A stretch of 64,000 nt of DNA from Prochlorococcus sp. AG-442-N17 (GTDB taxonomy: Bacteria > Cyanobacteriota > Cyanobacteriia > PCC-6307 > Cyanobiaceae), in NCBI GenBank assembly GCA_003212375.1, contig QCPY01000001.1:124001-188000 (forward strand), written 5' to 3'. Made by a program: the position numbers and the translations under genes. This document shows positions 1-5,794 of the stretch, one piece after another. The notes beneath the pieces were generated by a model, which was not told the origin of the DNA, did no database searches, and worked only from the letters and a program-made list of their open reading frames with translations. Numbering within the stretch: the first letter of the stretch is position 1; every line of letters begins with the position of its first letter.

Positions 1-22
1 TGGTGGATTTGTTGGTGGATTT
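1..22 (+). repeat. Left copy of 22-bp direct repeat
   Basis: These 22 bases, two tandem units of roughly tggtggattt(gt), are identical to 1983-2004. The copy may extend further left beyond the window. A third partial unit (gttggtggatt) is at 32-42. Together with the right copy it brackets the small-gene cluster, as expected of a duplication or of recombination endpoints. Confidence 0.8.
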
Positions 23-73
23 TTAAATAATGTTGGTGGATTGAAGTCAGAATTAATTATCGATATAAAATAA
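2..73 (+). CDS. C-terminal end of an unrecognised gene (partial)
   Basis: Frame 2 is open from the window edge to a TAA at 71-73 and reads GGFVGGF, then NNVGG, then a short hydrophilic tail. The V-G-G-F repeat comes from a short DNA repeat (gttggtggattt) that recurs at 1981-2004 in the same reading phase. The stop codon lies inside a terminator-like hairpin, which supports this being a real gene end. The gene body is outside the window, so the protein cannot be named; it may be another cassette of the 96-2130 cluster. Confidence 0.45.
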   Translation, partial: GGFVGGFLNNVGGLKSELIIDIK

Positions 74-94
74 GGGGCAATTAGCTCCTTTTTT
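72..94 (+). terminator. Rho-independent terminator-like hairpin
   Basis: AAGGGGC (72-78) pairs with GCTCCTT (84-90), seven pairs with one G-U, around the loop AATTA, followed by TTTT at 91-94. It overlaps the stop codon of the preceding partial gene. The ATG of the next gene is at 96, immediately after the T-run, so readthrough or another promoter is needed to express the downstream cluster. Confidence 0.6.
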
Positions 95-95
95 A

Positions 96-557
96 ATGGA
101 TAATCCAATAGATAATATTGGGAAAAATGAGAAATTACTTAGAGCCTCAAAAGATTTCCAGAAATTAGGTGAAGGAAAGAAAAGAAGGCGTTTATTAAAA
201 GAAGCACAAAGAAAAGATGGTACTTACATAGCTGTTAAGACCCCAAAACAAATTGAAGAAGAAAGAATTAGAGAAGAAGAAATAAGAGAAAAATTGATAG
301 AACTAGAAAACGTTTCACATTTTGAAAGACCTGAAGGAATGTCTGACGAAGAATACACTAGAAAAATAGTAGAAATGGAAGCTGAAATATGTGGAATTGC
401 TCCTGCAAGTCCTAGGATAAATGGACCAATTACAGGACAAATTAGTCGTGATTTTTATAGCGGTAGTAATACTCCCCAAATTAAAACAGGTCCAAGAGGT
501 GGGAAATATACATTAGGTAGAACTAAAAATGGAAGACCTTATAGGAGATATTTTTAA
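96..557 (+). CDS. Charged small protein with basic RGG/PYRxYF C-terminal tail
   Basis: I do not recognise the first 130 residues. They are highly charged, with a likely coiled coil around residues 20-75 rich in K, E and R, and no signal peptide or membrane segment. Residues 132-153 form a basic tail, G-P-R-G-G-K-Y near its start and P-Y-R-R-Y-F at its end, that recurs at the C-termini encoded at 1396-1644 and 1645-1929. The tail resembles the PBCV-specific basic adaptor motif (Pfam PF08789, from memory). ATG 96 follows a terminator T-run with no visible ribosome site; no later Met precedes residue 81. The stop overlaps the next start as TAATG, suggesting translational coupling to the nuclease-like gene. 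Function unknown. Confidence 0.75.
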   Translation: MDNPIDNIGKNEKLLRASKDFQKLGEGKKRRRLLKEAQRKDGTYIAVKTPKQIEEERIREEEIREKLIELENVSHFERPEGMSDEEYTRKIVEMEAEICGIAPASPRINGPITGQISRDFYSGSNTPQIKTGPRGGKYTLGRTKNGRPYRRYF

Positions 558-1048
558 TGGATAAAAATTATAGAGGCAATGCAAGTCAGTTTTTCATAGC
601 AGGCGAATTATGTAGGAGGGGATATTCAGCTGTAGTCACTTTAGGAAATACCCCAAATACTGATATCTTATGCAGCAATTTAGAAGGTACTAAGTTTGTA
701 CATATTCAAGTTAAAACATTTGTTCCCTCTAATAAAACCTGTTCCGTTGGTAAAAAAGCAGAGAAGAATTATGGGGATAATTTCTTTTGGATATTAGGAG
801 GAATTCCCAGACCAGGGGATGAAACAAACTTTATTTATTACATAATTCCTTCTCCCATAATTTCTAAAAATGTCACTAGGATTCATCAAAATTGGCTCGA
901 TACACCAGCTAGAGACGGTTCCAAACACAATGAAACTACAATGAGAACAGTTGATATCCCTCCTTACAAAATTCGTCAAGAAAATCTTAGATGGGATTTA
1001 AGTGACTATGAAAATAGATGGGATTTAATCGAGGCGAAACTAAAATGA
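557..1048 (+). CDS. PD-(D/E)XK nuclease-like protein
   Basis: This 163-residue protein begins with a G-N-x-S-x-F-x-x-A-G-E-L-x-x-R-G-Y helix. It continues with E17, D36 (N-T-D-I-L) and Q51-V-K53, the spacing of an E-D-(E/Q)xK active site in small PD-(D/E)XK endonuclease-fold proteins that start with a 'GE..LA.EL..RG' helix. Known members include restriction, repair and mobile-element nucleases and many uncharacterised proteins. The remainder (residues 60-163) carries no motif I can name. Its ATG overlaps the preceding stop (TAATG) and its last codons overlap the possible upstream extension of the next gene, so it sits in a tight transcription unit. A defence or mobile-element role is inference from fold and neighbourhood. 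Confidence 0.7.
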   Translation: MDKNYRGNASQFFIAGELCRRGYSAVVTLGNTPNTDILCSNLEGTKFVHIQVKTFVPSNKTCSVGKKAEKNYGDNFFWILGGIPRPGDETNFIYYIIPSPIISKNVTRIHQNWLDTPARDGSKHNETTMRTVDIPPYKIRQENLRWDLSDYENRWDLIEAKLK

Positions 1049-1395
1049 AACGCTTACTATTTCCACTACTAGCATCCCTCGCTCTACCTACTGCTGTTAA
1101 TGCTGAAGCTACTTATTTAACTTGTGATTTAAACGATAACCCTAAAAAGGTTGACATAACACTTAATCAGAATCAAGGAAAAGTTACTTATATCTATCCT
1201 GAGTCTGGAAGCACTTGGACTGTACCAGCACAATTTACAAATACTGCGATTTTATATAGTTCAGGTATAGCTAATTGGCAGTTAGATAGAACTAATGGAA
1301 AAATCTATGTAAAATTCGTTTTATCAAATGGTTCGGTTCTTAGTTCGGCAGAAGGCAACTGCAAAAAAGCTGAAAAAACTAAAACCTTGTTTTAA
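1045..1395 (+). CDS. Small secreted protein with recurrent Prochlorococcus-type leader
   Basis: I chose ATG 1045 rather than 1018 because it gives a clean signal peptide (M-K-R-L-L then a hydrophobic stretch ending P-T-A-V-N-A, cleavage after about residue 20). It also matches the ATGAAACGCTTA start at 1396. The mature part of about 96 residues has two Cys (T-C-D-L near its start, N-C-K-K near its end) that could form a disulphide, and looks beta-rich with W and Y residues. From memory, near-identical leaders precede unrelated small proteins across Prochlorococcus. The mature domain is not recognised. It abuts the next gene with no gap (TAA-ATG). Likely periplasmic or exported. Confidence 0.7.
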   Translation: MKRLLFPLLASLALPTAVNAEATYLTCDLNDNPKKVDITLNQNQGKVTYIYPESGSTWTVPAQFTNTAILYSSGIANWQLDRTNGKIYVKFVLSNGSVLSSAEGNCKKAEKTKTLF

Positions 1396-1644
1396 ATGAA
1401 ACGCTTACAAAAGCACGTAAAAAAAAATTGGTTTTGGTATTCACTTTTAATTGTCATATTGAGTGCTGTTCTTGCGCCAATGCTTTTAATTGTTCCATTA
1501 TTTATTGGAGTAGTGATTCTTTTTGCTAAAAATGCTACTTTTCAATCTTCTAATGACTCAGAAGTTTCAATCGGGAAAAGAGGCGGAAGATATGAAATGA
1601 GAATTTCTGAAAAAACTGGTAAACCTTATAGACATTATTTTTAA
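1396..1644 (+). CDS. Small membrane protein with basic RGG/PYRxYF tail
   Basis: 82 residues: a short basic N-terminus, a hydrophobic stretch at about residues 13-44 long enough for one or two membrane passes, then a cytoplasmic-type basic tail from residue 60 (G-K-R-G-G-R-Y ... P-Y-R-H-Y-F). The tail matches those encoded at 96-557 and 1645-1929. Its first 12 bases (ATGAAACGCTTA) are identical to those of the gene at 1045, while everything after differs, as if a shared 5' end had been joined to a new body. It starts on the base after the previous stop and ends on the base before the next start. Function unknown. Confidence 0.65.
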   Translation: MKRLQKHVKKNWFWYSLLIVILSAVLAPMLLIVPLFIGVVILFAKNATFQSSNDSEVSIGKRGGRYEMRISEKTGKPYRHYF

Positions 1645-1929
1645 ATGAAAGAAGTTTTAATAGCAGCTACTAGAAGTTCACTTGAGGAATATCAAAACAA
1701 AATAGATATTGAAAATGTGGTTAGATTTGGAATAATCTTTCTATTTTTATTTACAGTTCTTTGGTTTACTCTTTCTTTAAGAAGAAAAAATGGTGTCAAA
1801 AGAAAACCTTGGCGACCATTTCAAACTGAAGGTACTTATGAATCTCTTAAAGTTTTCTATGGGAAGAGAGGAGGTAGATATAGAATCAGATACAACAATA
1901 ATGGGGAACCATATAGGGATTATTTTTAA
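1645..1929 (+). CDS. Small membrane protein with basic RGG/PYRxYF tail
   Basis: 94 residues with a single membrane segment at about residues 25-45, a basic linker (S-L-R-R-K-N-G-V-K-R-K-P-W) and the same tail motif at residues 73-94 (G-K-R-G-G-R-Y ... P-Y-R-D-Y-F). Arrangement is the same as in the previous gene: anchor, then basic tail on the positive-inside side. Shared tails with different bodies suggest a common binding partner for the tail. It has zero-base junctions with both neighbours. Function not known. Confidence 0.65.
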   Translation: MKEVLIAATRSSLEEYQNKIDIENVVRFGIIFLFLFTVLWFTLSLRRKNGVKRKPWRPFQTEGTYESLKVFYGKRGGRYRIRYNNNGEPYRDYF

Positions 1930-2130
1930 ATGAAACGATTAAAACTTGCCGAAATATTATTATTTCTACCAGAAAAGTTTGTTGGTGGATTTGTTGGTGG
2001 ATTTAGTAACCGATTTCAGTTTTTCACTGTCATAGGTTGTCATAGCTTGTCATTTCGACTCGTAAATGATTCCACCCCCTCCGTTTTTAAAAAGCCATCA
2101 TATTATTTCATAAGCTTTAACAAGCTTTGA
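1930..2130 (+). CDS. Doubtful ORF beginning with the shared cassette start
   Basis: The first codons (ATGAAACGATTAAAA) match the starts at 1045 and 1396. The reading frame then runs through the 22-bp repeat (translated F-V-G-G-F-V-G-G-F), a period-10 repeat and a C-rich string. The downstream half has no protein-like composition I can recognise. It may be the truncated head of a cassette joined to non-coding sequence by recombination at the repeat rather than a working gene. Confidence 0.3.
   Translation: MKRLKLAEILLFLPEKFVGGFVGGFSNRFQFFTVIGCHSLSFRLVNDSTPSVFKKPSYYFISFNKL
1983..2004 (+). repeat. Right copy of 22-bp direct repeat
   Basis: Identical to bases 1-22 of the window. The two copies are 1,982 bp apart and enclose the end-to-start gene cluster. 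Sequence immediately after the copies differs (tttaaataat on the left, agtaaccgat on the right). Confidence 0.8.
2029..2058 (+). repeat. Three tandem 10-bp units
   Basis: gtcataggtt, gtcatagctt and gtcatttcga lie head to tail with a period of one helical turn. They are followed by a 6-bp inverted repeat, TCATTT (2050-2055) with AAATGA (2064-2069), and a C-rich string at 2071-2083. They lie just beyond the right 22-bp repeat and could be protein-binding sites of a recombination locus; this is inference. Confidence 0.45.
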
Positions 2131-2200
2131 AAATTATTGAAATCCTAGATAGAAAACTAAATTTTTAAAGTAAAAAACACTTTTTTATAAATCAAACTAA

Positions 2201-2473
2201 TTAGGATTTTCTAAAACAAAAATCTCCAATTAACAAAATTTTTTTATATTTATTTTTCTCATTACGAATTTTTAAGAGATATTTTGGAGTTATAGAAAAG
2301 ATAGTGCCTAGCGATACATTACCATCACTACCATCTTTAATTATTTTTACAAAACATTTTCTTCCTGTTTGAGTTGTCAATCCTGGCCAAATAGCTCCAA
2401 CTCCTAAAATTAGTCCTAGAATCAAAAATAAAAAAGATTGAAGACATCTATTCTTAGTTTTTGCCCGAGTCAT
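2201..2473 (-). CDS. Small hypothetical protein with N-terminal hydrophobic segment
   Basis: 90 residues: a basic N-terminus (M-T-R-A-K-T-K-N-R), a hydrophobic segment at about residues 11-32 (signal anchor or uncleaved signal), then a G-R-K-C-F and ... G-D-F-C-F-R pattern with two Cys framing a probable small beta domain. The arrangement looks like a real conserved small protein but I cannot assign a family. It stands alone, with gene-free sequence upstream. Confidence 0.5.
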   Translation of the reverse strand: MTRAKTKNRCLQSFLFLILGLILGVGAIWPGLTTQTGRKCFVKIIKDGSDGNVSLGTIFSITPKYLLKIRNEKNKYKKILLIGDFCFRKS

Positions 2474-2884
2474 AGTTAAAATTGCTTTAGTTAAAACAAA
2501 ATATTAAAGATAATAATGACTTCAAATATTTTGTAATCTTTTCTAATTACAAAATTATTATTTATTCAAAAGAAATACCTAATACGTTCTTATTGTATTT
2601 GATAACGCTAAATAAGCTAAAAAAAACCTTGATTAGCGCTATGGAAGATGCAAAAAACAATCGGATAATATGAAGTATATTTCTAACTTTCTGCTGAACC
2701 TTTCTTAAATTTAATTCTTGGAATATATTATCTTATTTCTCTAGCGGGGAAACCTAATTCTTCTCTTATTTTAGCTTCCCCATGTTCCAAAAAAGTAATT
2801 AAATTAATAACTCAAAAAGATTTTATTTTTTTCAAATACACTCTTTGTTTTTGTTCATGTTAAGATTTATTTTTAGATTGATAT
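2474..2884. other. Gene-free stretch
   Basis: About 410 AT-rich bases with no convincing gene. Visible in it are a weak inverted repeat (cgctaa near 2608, ttagcg near 2632) and, on the minus strand at 2728-2808, an open stretch without an ATG that reads like protein (H-G-E-A-K-I-R-E-E-L-G-F-P-A-R-E), possibly a gene remnant. The promoter of the 2885 gene should lie at its right end; taagat near 2862 could be a -10 element. Confidence 0.4.
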
Positions 2885-3088
2885 ATGGATAAAGGATTTG
2901 CGACAAAAACCTCAGATGTTAACAAACCAAAAAATTCTTCTTCTTCTTCAAAAGGATCTAAAGATAGGCTTATAGCATGGTCCCCTTGGCCACCTGCAAA
3001 TTTTCAAACACGCTACCCTGCTTTTCCTTTTGTGCTTACAATATTAATTTTATTAGTTGGGCAATGGTATATTTCTCTTTTGAGATAA
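2885..3088 (+). CDS. Small single-pass membrane protein
   Basis: 67 residues. The N-terminal third is hydrophilic with a serine run (S-S-S-S-S-K-G-S-K), followed by an aromatic and proline-rich stretch (W-S-P-W-P-P-A-N-F) at about residues 33-41. One membrane segment lies at about residues 48-65 near the C-terminus, consistent with a tail-anchored protein. I do not recognise the family; the WSPWPP motif looks constrained. It is followed 55 bases later by another membrane protein on the same strand. Confidence 0.55.
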   Translation: MDKGFATKTSDVNKPKNSSSSSKGSKDRLIAWSPWPPANFQTRYPAFPFVLTILILLVGQWYISLLR

Positions 3089-3143
3089 ATCCTCTTAACA
3101 AATAAAATTAAAATTTAACGTAATTTAAAATATTTATATTAAT

Positions 3144-3731
3144 TTGTTTTTCTTTCTCTTATTTTTAGCTCATTTACAAGCAGTAATCATCCCAATAATT
3201 TTTGGGTTTAAATCTATTAATAAATTTAAAAATTTAAAAAACTACTTTCTTATACCCTTTAGTTTTGTTTTTCTAGGTTTAGCATCACTATTTGAGATGA
3301 TTGATCATACAAAAACAGATTGGCTTTATATAAATCACACTTCTTTATTTAATTGGCTTTTTTACAGTTTTCTTTCATTAGGCTTAACAAGCTTAACAAT
3401 ATCCGCAATTAAAAATAAATTTTTAATTGGAACCAATCTTTTCTTATGTTTTGGCTCAATAGTTTCCTACTTATTAATTGATAAAACCACCGCTCTTTCT
3501 TTTCAAGTAATGATTAGTATTTTTTTGATAGTAAATTGGCAACGAACATTTAAAGATTGGCTCTTATTTGCTTACCCTATATTTGGAATCATTTTCACCA
3601 CTTTTTTTGGAATAAATCTATCAATAACAGGCAATCAAATTTGGCATATTTTTATAGGTCCATCAGGAACCATTAGTGTACTTACTTTTTACTTAGTACT
3701 GAAAAGATCTAAAAAAAATTTCCTGAGATAA
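3144..3731 (+). CDS. Multi-pass membrane protein, unknown
   Basis: 195 residues of almost continuous hydrophobic segments, about seven, with charged breaks such as F-E-M-I-D-H-T-K and R-S-K-K-N at the end. The start is a TTG at 3144; the next Met is 51 residues in, within the conserved-looking F-E-M-I-D-H segment, so TTG is preferred. No transport signature was recognised. The gene at 3736 starts four bases after its stop, so the two are probably co-transcribed. Confidence 0.55.
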   Translation: MFFFLLFLAHLQAVIIPIIFGFKSINKFKNLKNYFLIPFSFVFLGLASLFEMIDHTKTDWLYINHTSLFNWLFYSFLSLGLTSLTISAIKNKFLIGTNLFLCFGSIVSYLLIDKTTALSFQVMISIFLIVNWQRTFKDWLLFAYPIFGIIFTTFFGINLSITGNQIWHIFIGPSGTISVLTFYLVLKRSKKNFLR

Positions 3732-3735
3732 TATA

Positions 3736-4071
3736 ATGAGAAAATTTATAATACTTGCCTCTTTATTTATTTTATTAACTTCATCAAATTCACCAAATCA
3801 GACTTTAGCTGAAACTCCATTTGAAGTTTATATGAGTGATTTTTACTCTAAGTCAAACCGAGCCAGCAAAATTCTAAAAGAGATAGAAATTAATCTCAAA
3901 GAAGGTTCCAGAAGAAATGTATGTGCGAAACAGAGAGAGGCTGCAAGATTAGGATTATTGGCTAATGAATCTTTAATTAAAGCATTTGAAATAGGAGAAA
4001 CAGAACCACCAATGGAGGCTATAATATCCAATCAGAAAAGATGGGAATCTTTATTAAATGATTGTCCATAA
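3736..4071 (+). CDS. Small secreted helical protein, unknown
   Basis: 111 residues. Residues 1-25 are a signal peptide (M-R-K-F then a hydrophobic core, cleavage near T-L-A-E). The mature part is predicted helical with conserved-looking Cys pairs (N-V-C-A-K and N-D-C-P at the end) and Arg/Glu-rich helices. Probably periplasmic or thylakoid lumenal. It follows the membrane protein gene with a four-base gap. No family assigned. Confidence 0.6.
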   Translation: MRKFIILASLFILLTSSNSPNQTLAETPFEVYMSDFYSKSNRASKILKEIEINLKEGSRRNVCAKQREAARLGLLANESLIKAFEIGETEPPMEAIISNQKRWESLLNDCP

Positions 4072-4098
4072 AATCAATTTCAGAAATTTAAAAAGTTT

Positions 4099-4557
4099 TT
4101 AAATTTGCATTCTTACTGATTTACTAATAAGTGGTATCTCAGGTTCAACTCCATTAATGCAATGAAAAATTGCGAAAAGAAAAATAGAAAGTGTAAAGAC
4201 AAATGCTATTAAACCAAATTCCGCTAAAGGAAAGATACGTAGAAGATAAGTAATTATGATAAGAGCAATATCAAGGAGTAAAGCTTGGCATGCATTATAT
4301 CTTACAAAGTAAGGGACATCTGGATTCCTAACAACACCAAAAAACAACATTAAAAAAAATAATAATCCCCCAAAAGGTAAAGATCTCTCAACTATCGCTA
4401 CTGGAAAAGTTAGATATAAAAGAATTTTTAAGAAAGAAAATTTATAAAACAAATAATTTCCAAAAGGTAAAGAAGCCTTCAATGGCAAAGTATAAAAGGC
4501 AACTGACGAAAGTCTTTGTATTATTTGATTCAATTGAAATTTATTCCTAAGCATCAT
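4099..4557 (-). CDS. Tic20-like (Ycf60) membrane protein
   Basis: 152 residues with about four membrane segments. The signature N-P-x-V-P-Y-F-V-R-(F/Y)-N-x-x-Q-A-L-L-L-D-I seen here (N-P-D-V-P-Y-F-V-R-Y-N, then Q-A-L-L-L-D-I-A-L) is that of the Tic20/Ycf60 family. The plastid member is part of the inner-envelope protein import channel. In cyanobacteria the role is unresolved; the protein is expected in the plasma or thylakoid membrane. The C-terminal G-V-E-P-E-I-P-L-I-S is also typical. Monocistronic by appearance. Confidence 0.8.
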   Translation of the reverse strand: MMLRNKFQLNQIIQRLSSVAFYTLPLKASLPFGNYLFYKFSFLKILLYLTFPVAIVERSLPFGGLLFFLMLFFGVVRNPDVPYFVRYNACQALLLDIALIIITYLLRIFPLAEFGLIAFVFTLSIFLFAIFHCINGVEPEIPLISKSVRMQI

Positions 4558-4635
4558 TATTTTAACGTAATTTCATAAAAACAAAATTAACGAAATATCA
4601 TTAATTAATAACTAAGAATTTTTAAAGAGTTTTTA

Positions 4636-5025
4636 ATGAGAATCTTACATACCATGCTGAGAGTTGGTGATTTAAATAAATCTATTGATTTTTATGTTAA
4701 TAGATTAGGGATGACTCTAATAAGAAGAAAAGATTATCCTCACGGAGAATTTACTTTAGCTTTTGTTGGTTACGGATCTGAGAAAGATAATACATTAATT
4801 GAGCTAACTCATAATTGGAAGAAAAAATCAGAAGACTATGAGCTTGGGAATAAGTATGGGCATATTGCTATTGGTGTAAAGGGTATACATAGTATTTGCA
4901 AAAATCTAGAAGAAAACGGATGTAAGATTACAACTAAGCCCAAGACAATGAAAAATAGCACTACTGTACTAGCATTTGTTGAAGATCCTGATGGATATAA
5001 GATTGAACTTATTGAAAGAGATTAG
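4636..5025 (+). CDS. gloA: Lactoylglutathione lyase (glyoxalase I)
   Basis: 129 residues, the usual length of a bacterial nickel-type glyoxalase I. The four metal ligands are in place: H5, E56, H76 and E124, with the N-terminal M-R-I-L-H-T-M-L-R-V and the C-terminal E-D-P-D-G-Y-K-I-E-L-I signatures. It isomerises the methylglyoxal-glutathione hemithioacetal to S-lactoylglutathione in the cytoplasm, removing a toxic by-product of sugar metabolism. Stands alone on the plus strand, followed by 270 bases with palindromes and hairpins. Confidence 0.93.
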   Translation: MRILHTMLRVGDLNKSIDFYVNRLGMTLIRRKDYPHGEFTLAFVGYGSEKDNTLIELTHNWKKKSEDYELGNKYGHIAIGVKGIHSICKNLEENGCKITTKPKTMKNSTTVLAFVEDPDGYKIELIERD

Positions 5026-5059
5026 TTTTGGTGATTTCAGGATTTAATGAAAATATATA

Positions 5060-5073
5060 TGATCATATGATCA
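5060..5073. promoter_or_regulatory. 14-bp perfect palindrome
   Basis: TGATCATATGATCA is a perfect palindrome downstream of gloA. It could be a binding site for a dimeric regulator or form a small cruciform; it contains two GATC sites. No gene starts directly beside it. Confidence 0.4.
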
Positions 5074-5138
5074 AAGATTATGAAAATCAGGCTCAAAATG
5101 TAAAGATTTTGATCCATAAAATTTTTATTTATCTATAA

Positions 5139-5176
5139 CCTTGGCCAACCGAAGGTCGGAATTTTTAGGCCAAAGA
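5139..5176 (+). terminator. Nested GC-rich hairpin with T-run
   Basis: An inner hairpin CCGA-agg-TCGG (5149-5159) is followed by AATTTTT. An outer pairing of TTGGCC (5141-5146) with GGCCAA (5168-5173) encloses it. In an otherwise very AT-rich spacer this may be the gloA terminator or the 3' end of a small RNA. Confidence 0.45.
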
Positions 5177-5220
5177 TAAAATAGTTACCATATTTTGAAA
5201 GATTTTAATAAATAATACAA

Positions 5221-5264
5221 TCTATACATAGTCTAAATAGAATATGTAGACAATCTATATAGAA
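5221..5264 (+). promoter_or_regulatory. Operator-like array, TCTA..TAGA sites phased at 11 bp
   Basis: Sites begin at 5221 (tctatacatag), 5232 (TCTAAATAGA), 5243 (degenerate, tatgtagac) and 5254 (TCTATATAGA, perfect palindrome). Steps are 11 bp, so all face the same side of the helix. The array ends 32 bases before the ATG of a gene encoding a ribbon-helix-helix domain, a protein type that binds such tandem short sites and usually represses its own gene. Confidence 0.55.
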
Positions 5265-5295
5265 TGAAGTATTCTTAGTTTACATCTAAAAATTC

Positions 5296-5793
5296 ATGTC
5301 CAAGAATTGGTCTTACATAAGAGATGAATGGCTAAAGAGCACAACTATTGCGGAAGATGATGCAAAGTGGGCGTTAGAAGCCTTAATTAATAGTGAAGAA
5401 GAGTTTTTTGAAATAGAAAGAAAATTTAAAAATAATGAAGATGCATTAGGACAAGTAAGAAGTTTAAAGAAGAAAGTTAAAGAAACTTTTTCCTCAAAAG
5501 AAATAAGCTTAGATGATATTGCTTTAAATACTTCTAATTCGAACAAAGTTCAAATTTCCGTTCCATCAAATCTTAATTACCTTTTAAAGGTTTGGGCAGC
5601 TGCAGAAGGCCGCGATCTATCAAGTGTTGCGTTTCAGTGCTTAGAAACTGGTCTAAGAGAAATGAAAAGCAAAGGTTCGATTCCATCGATAGCAATAACT
5701 AGATATGATTCTGCATGTCAGAAAAGAATTGCATTAGCAGAAGTGAATAATTTATTAGAAAAATATGAAATTTCTCAAAACAAGCAAAAATAA
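5296..5793 (+). CDS. Ribbon-helix-helix (CopG/Arc-like) DNA-binding protein
   Basis: 165 residues. Residues 1-75 are acidic and helical, with an E-E-E-F-F-E-I-E-R-K coiled-coil-like stretch. Residues 84-125 fit a ribbon-helix-helix unit: strand K-V-Q-I-S-V-P, helix L-N-Y-L-L-K-V-W-A-A-A-E-G-R, turn D-L-S-S-V, then helix A-F-Q-C-L-E-T-G-L-R-E-M. A C-terminal helix follows. RHH proteins dimerise and insert the strand into the major groove. Immediately upstream lies a phased TCTA..TAGA array, suggesting autoregulation. The next gene begins two bases after its stop, an arrangement like antitoxin-toxin or regulator-effector pairs. The exact family is not recognised. Confidence 0.6.
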   Translation: MSKNWSYIRDEWLKSTTIAEDDAKWALEALINSEEEFFEIERKFKNNEDALGQVRSLKKKVKETFSSKEISLDDIALNTSNSNKVQISVPSNLNYLLKVWAAAEGRDLSSVAFQCLETGLREMKSKGSIPSIAITRYDSACQKRIALAEVNNLLEKYEISQNKQK

Positions 5794-5794
5794 A

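Noticed and set aside
2049-2083. Possible tRNA 3' half (C-rich acceptor-like end)
   Set aside because: No complementary 5' acceptor, D arm or anticodon arm could be found; at most a degenerate remnant.
5069-5140. 23-codon ORF in the gloA downstream spacer
   Set aside because: Too short, no ribosome site and overlaps palindromic sequence.
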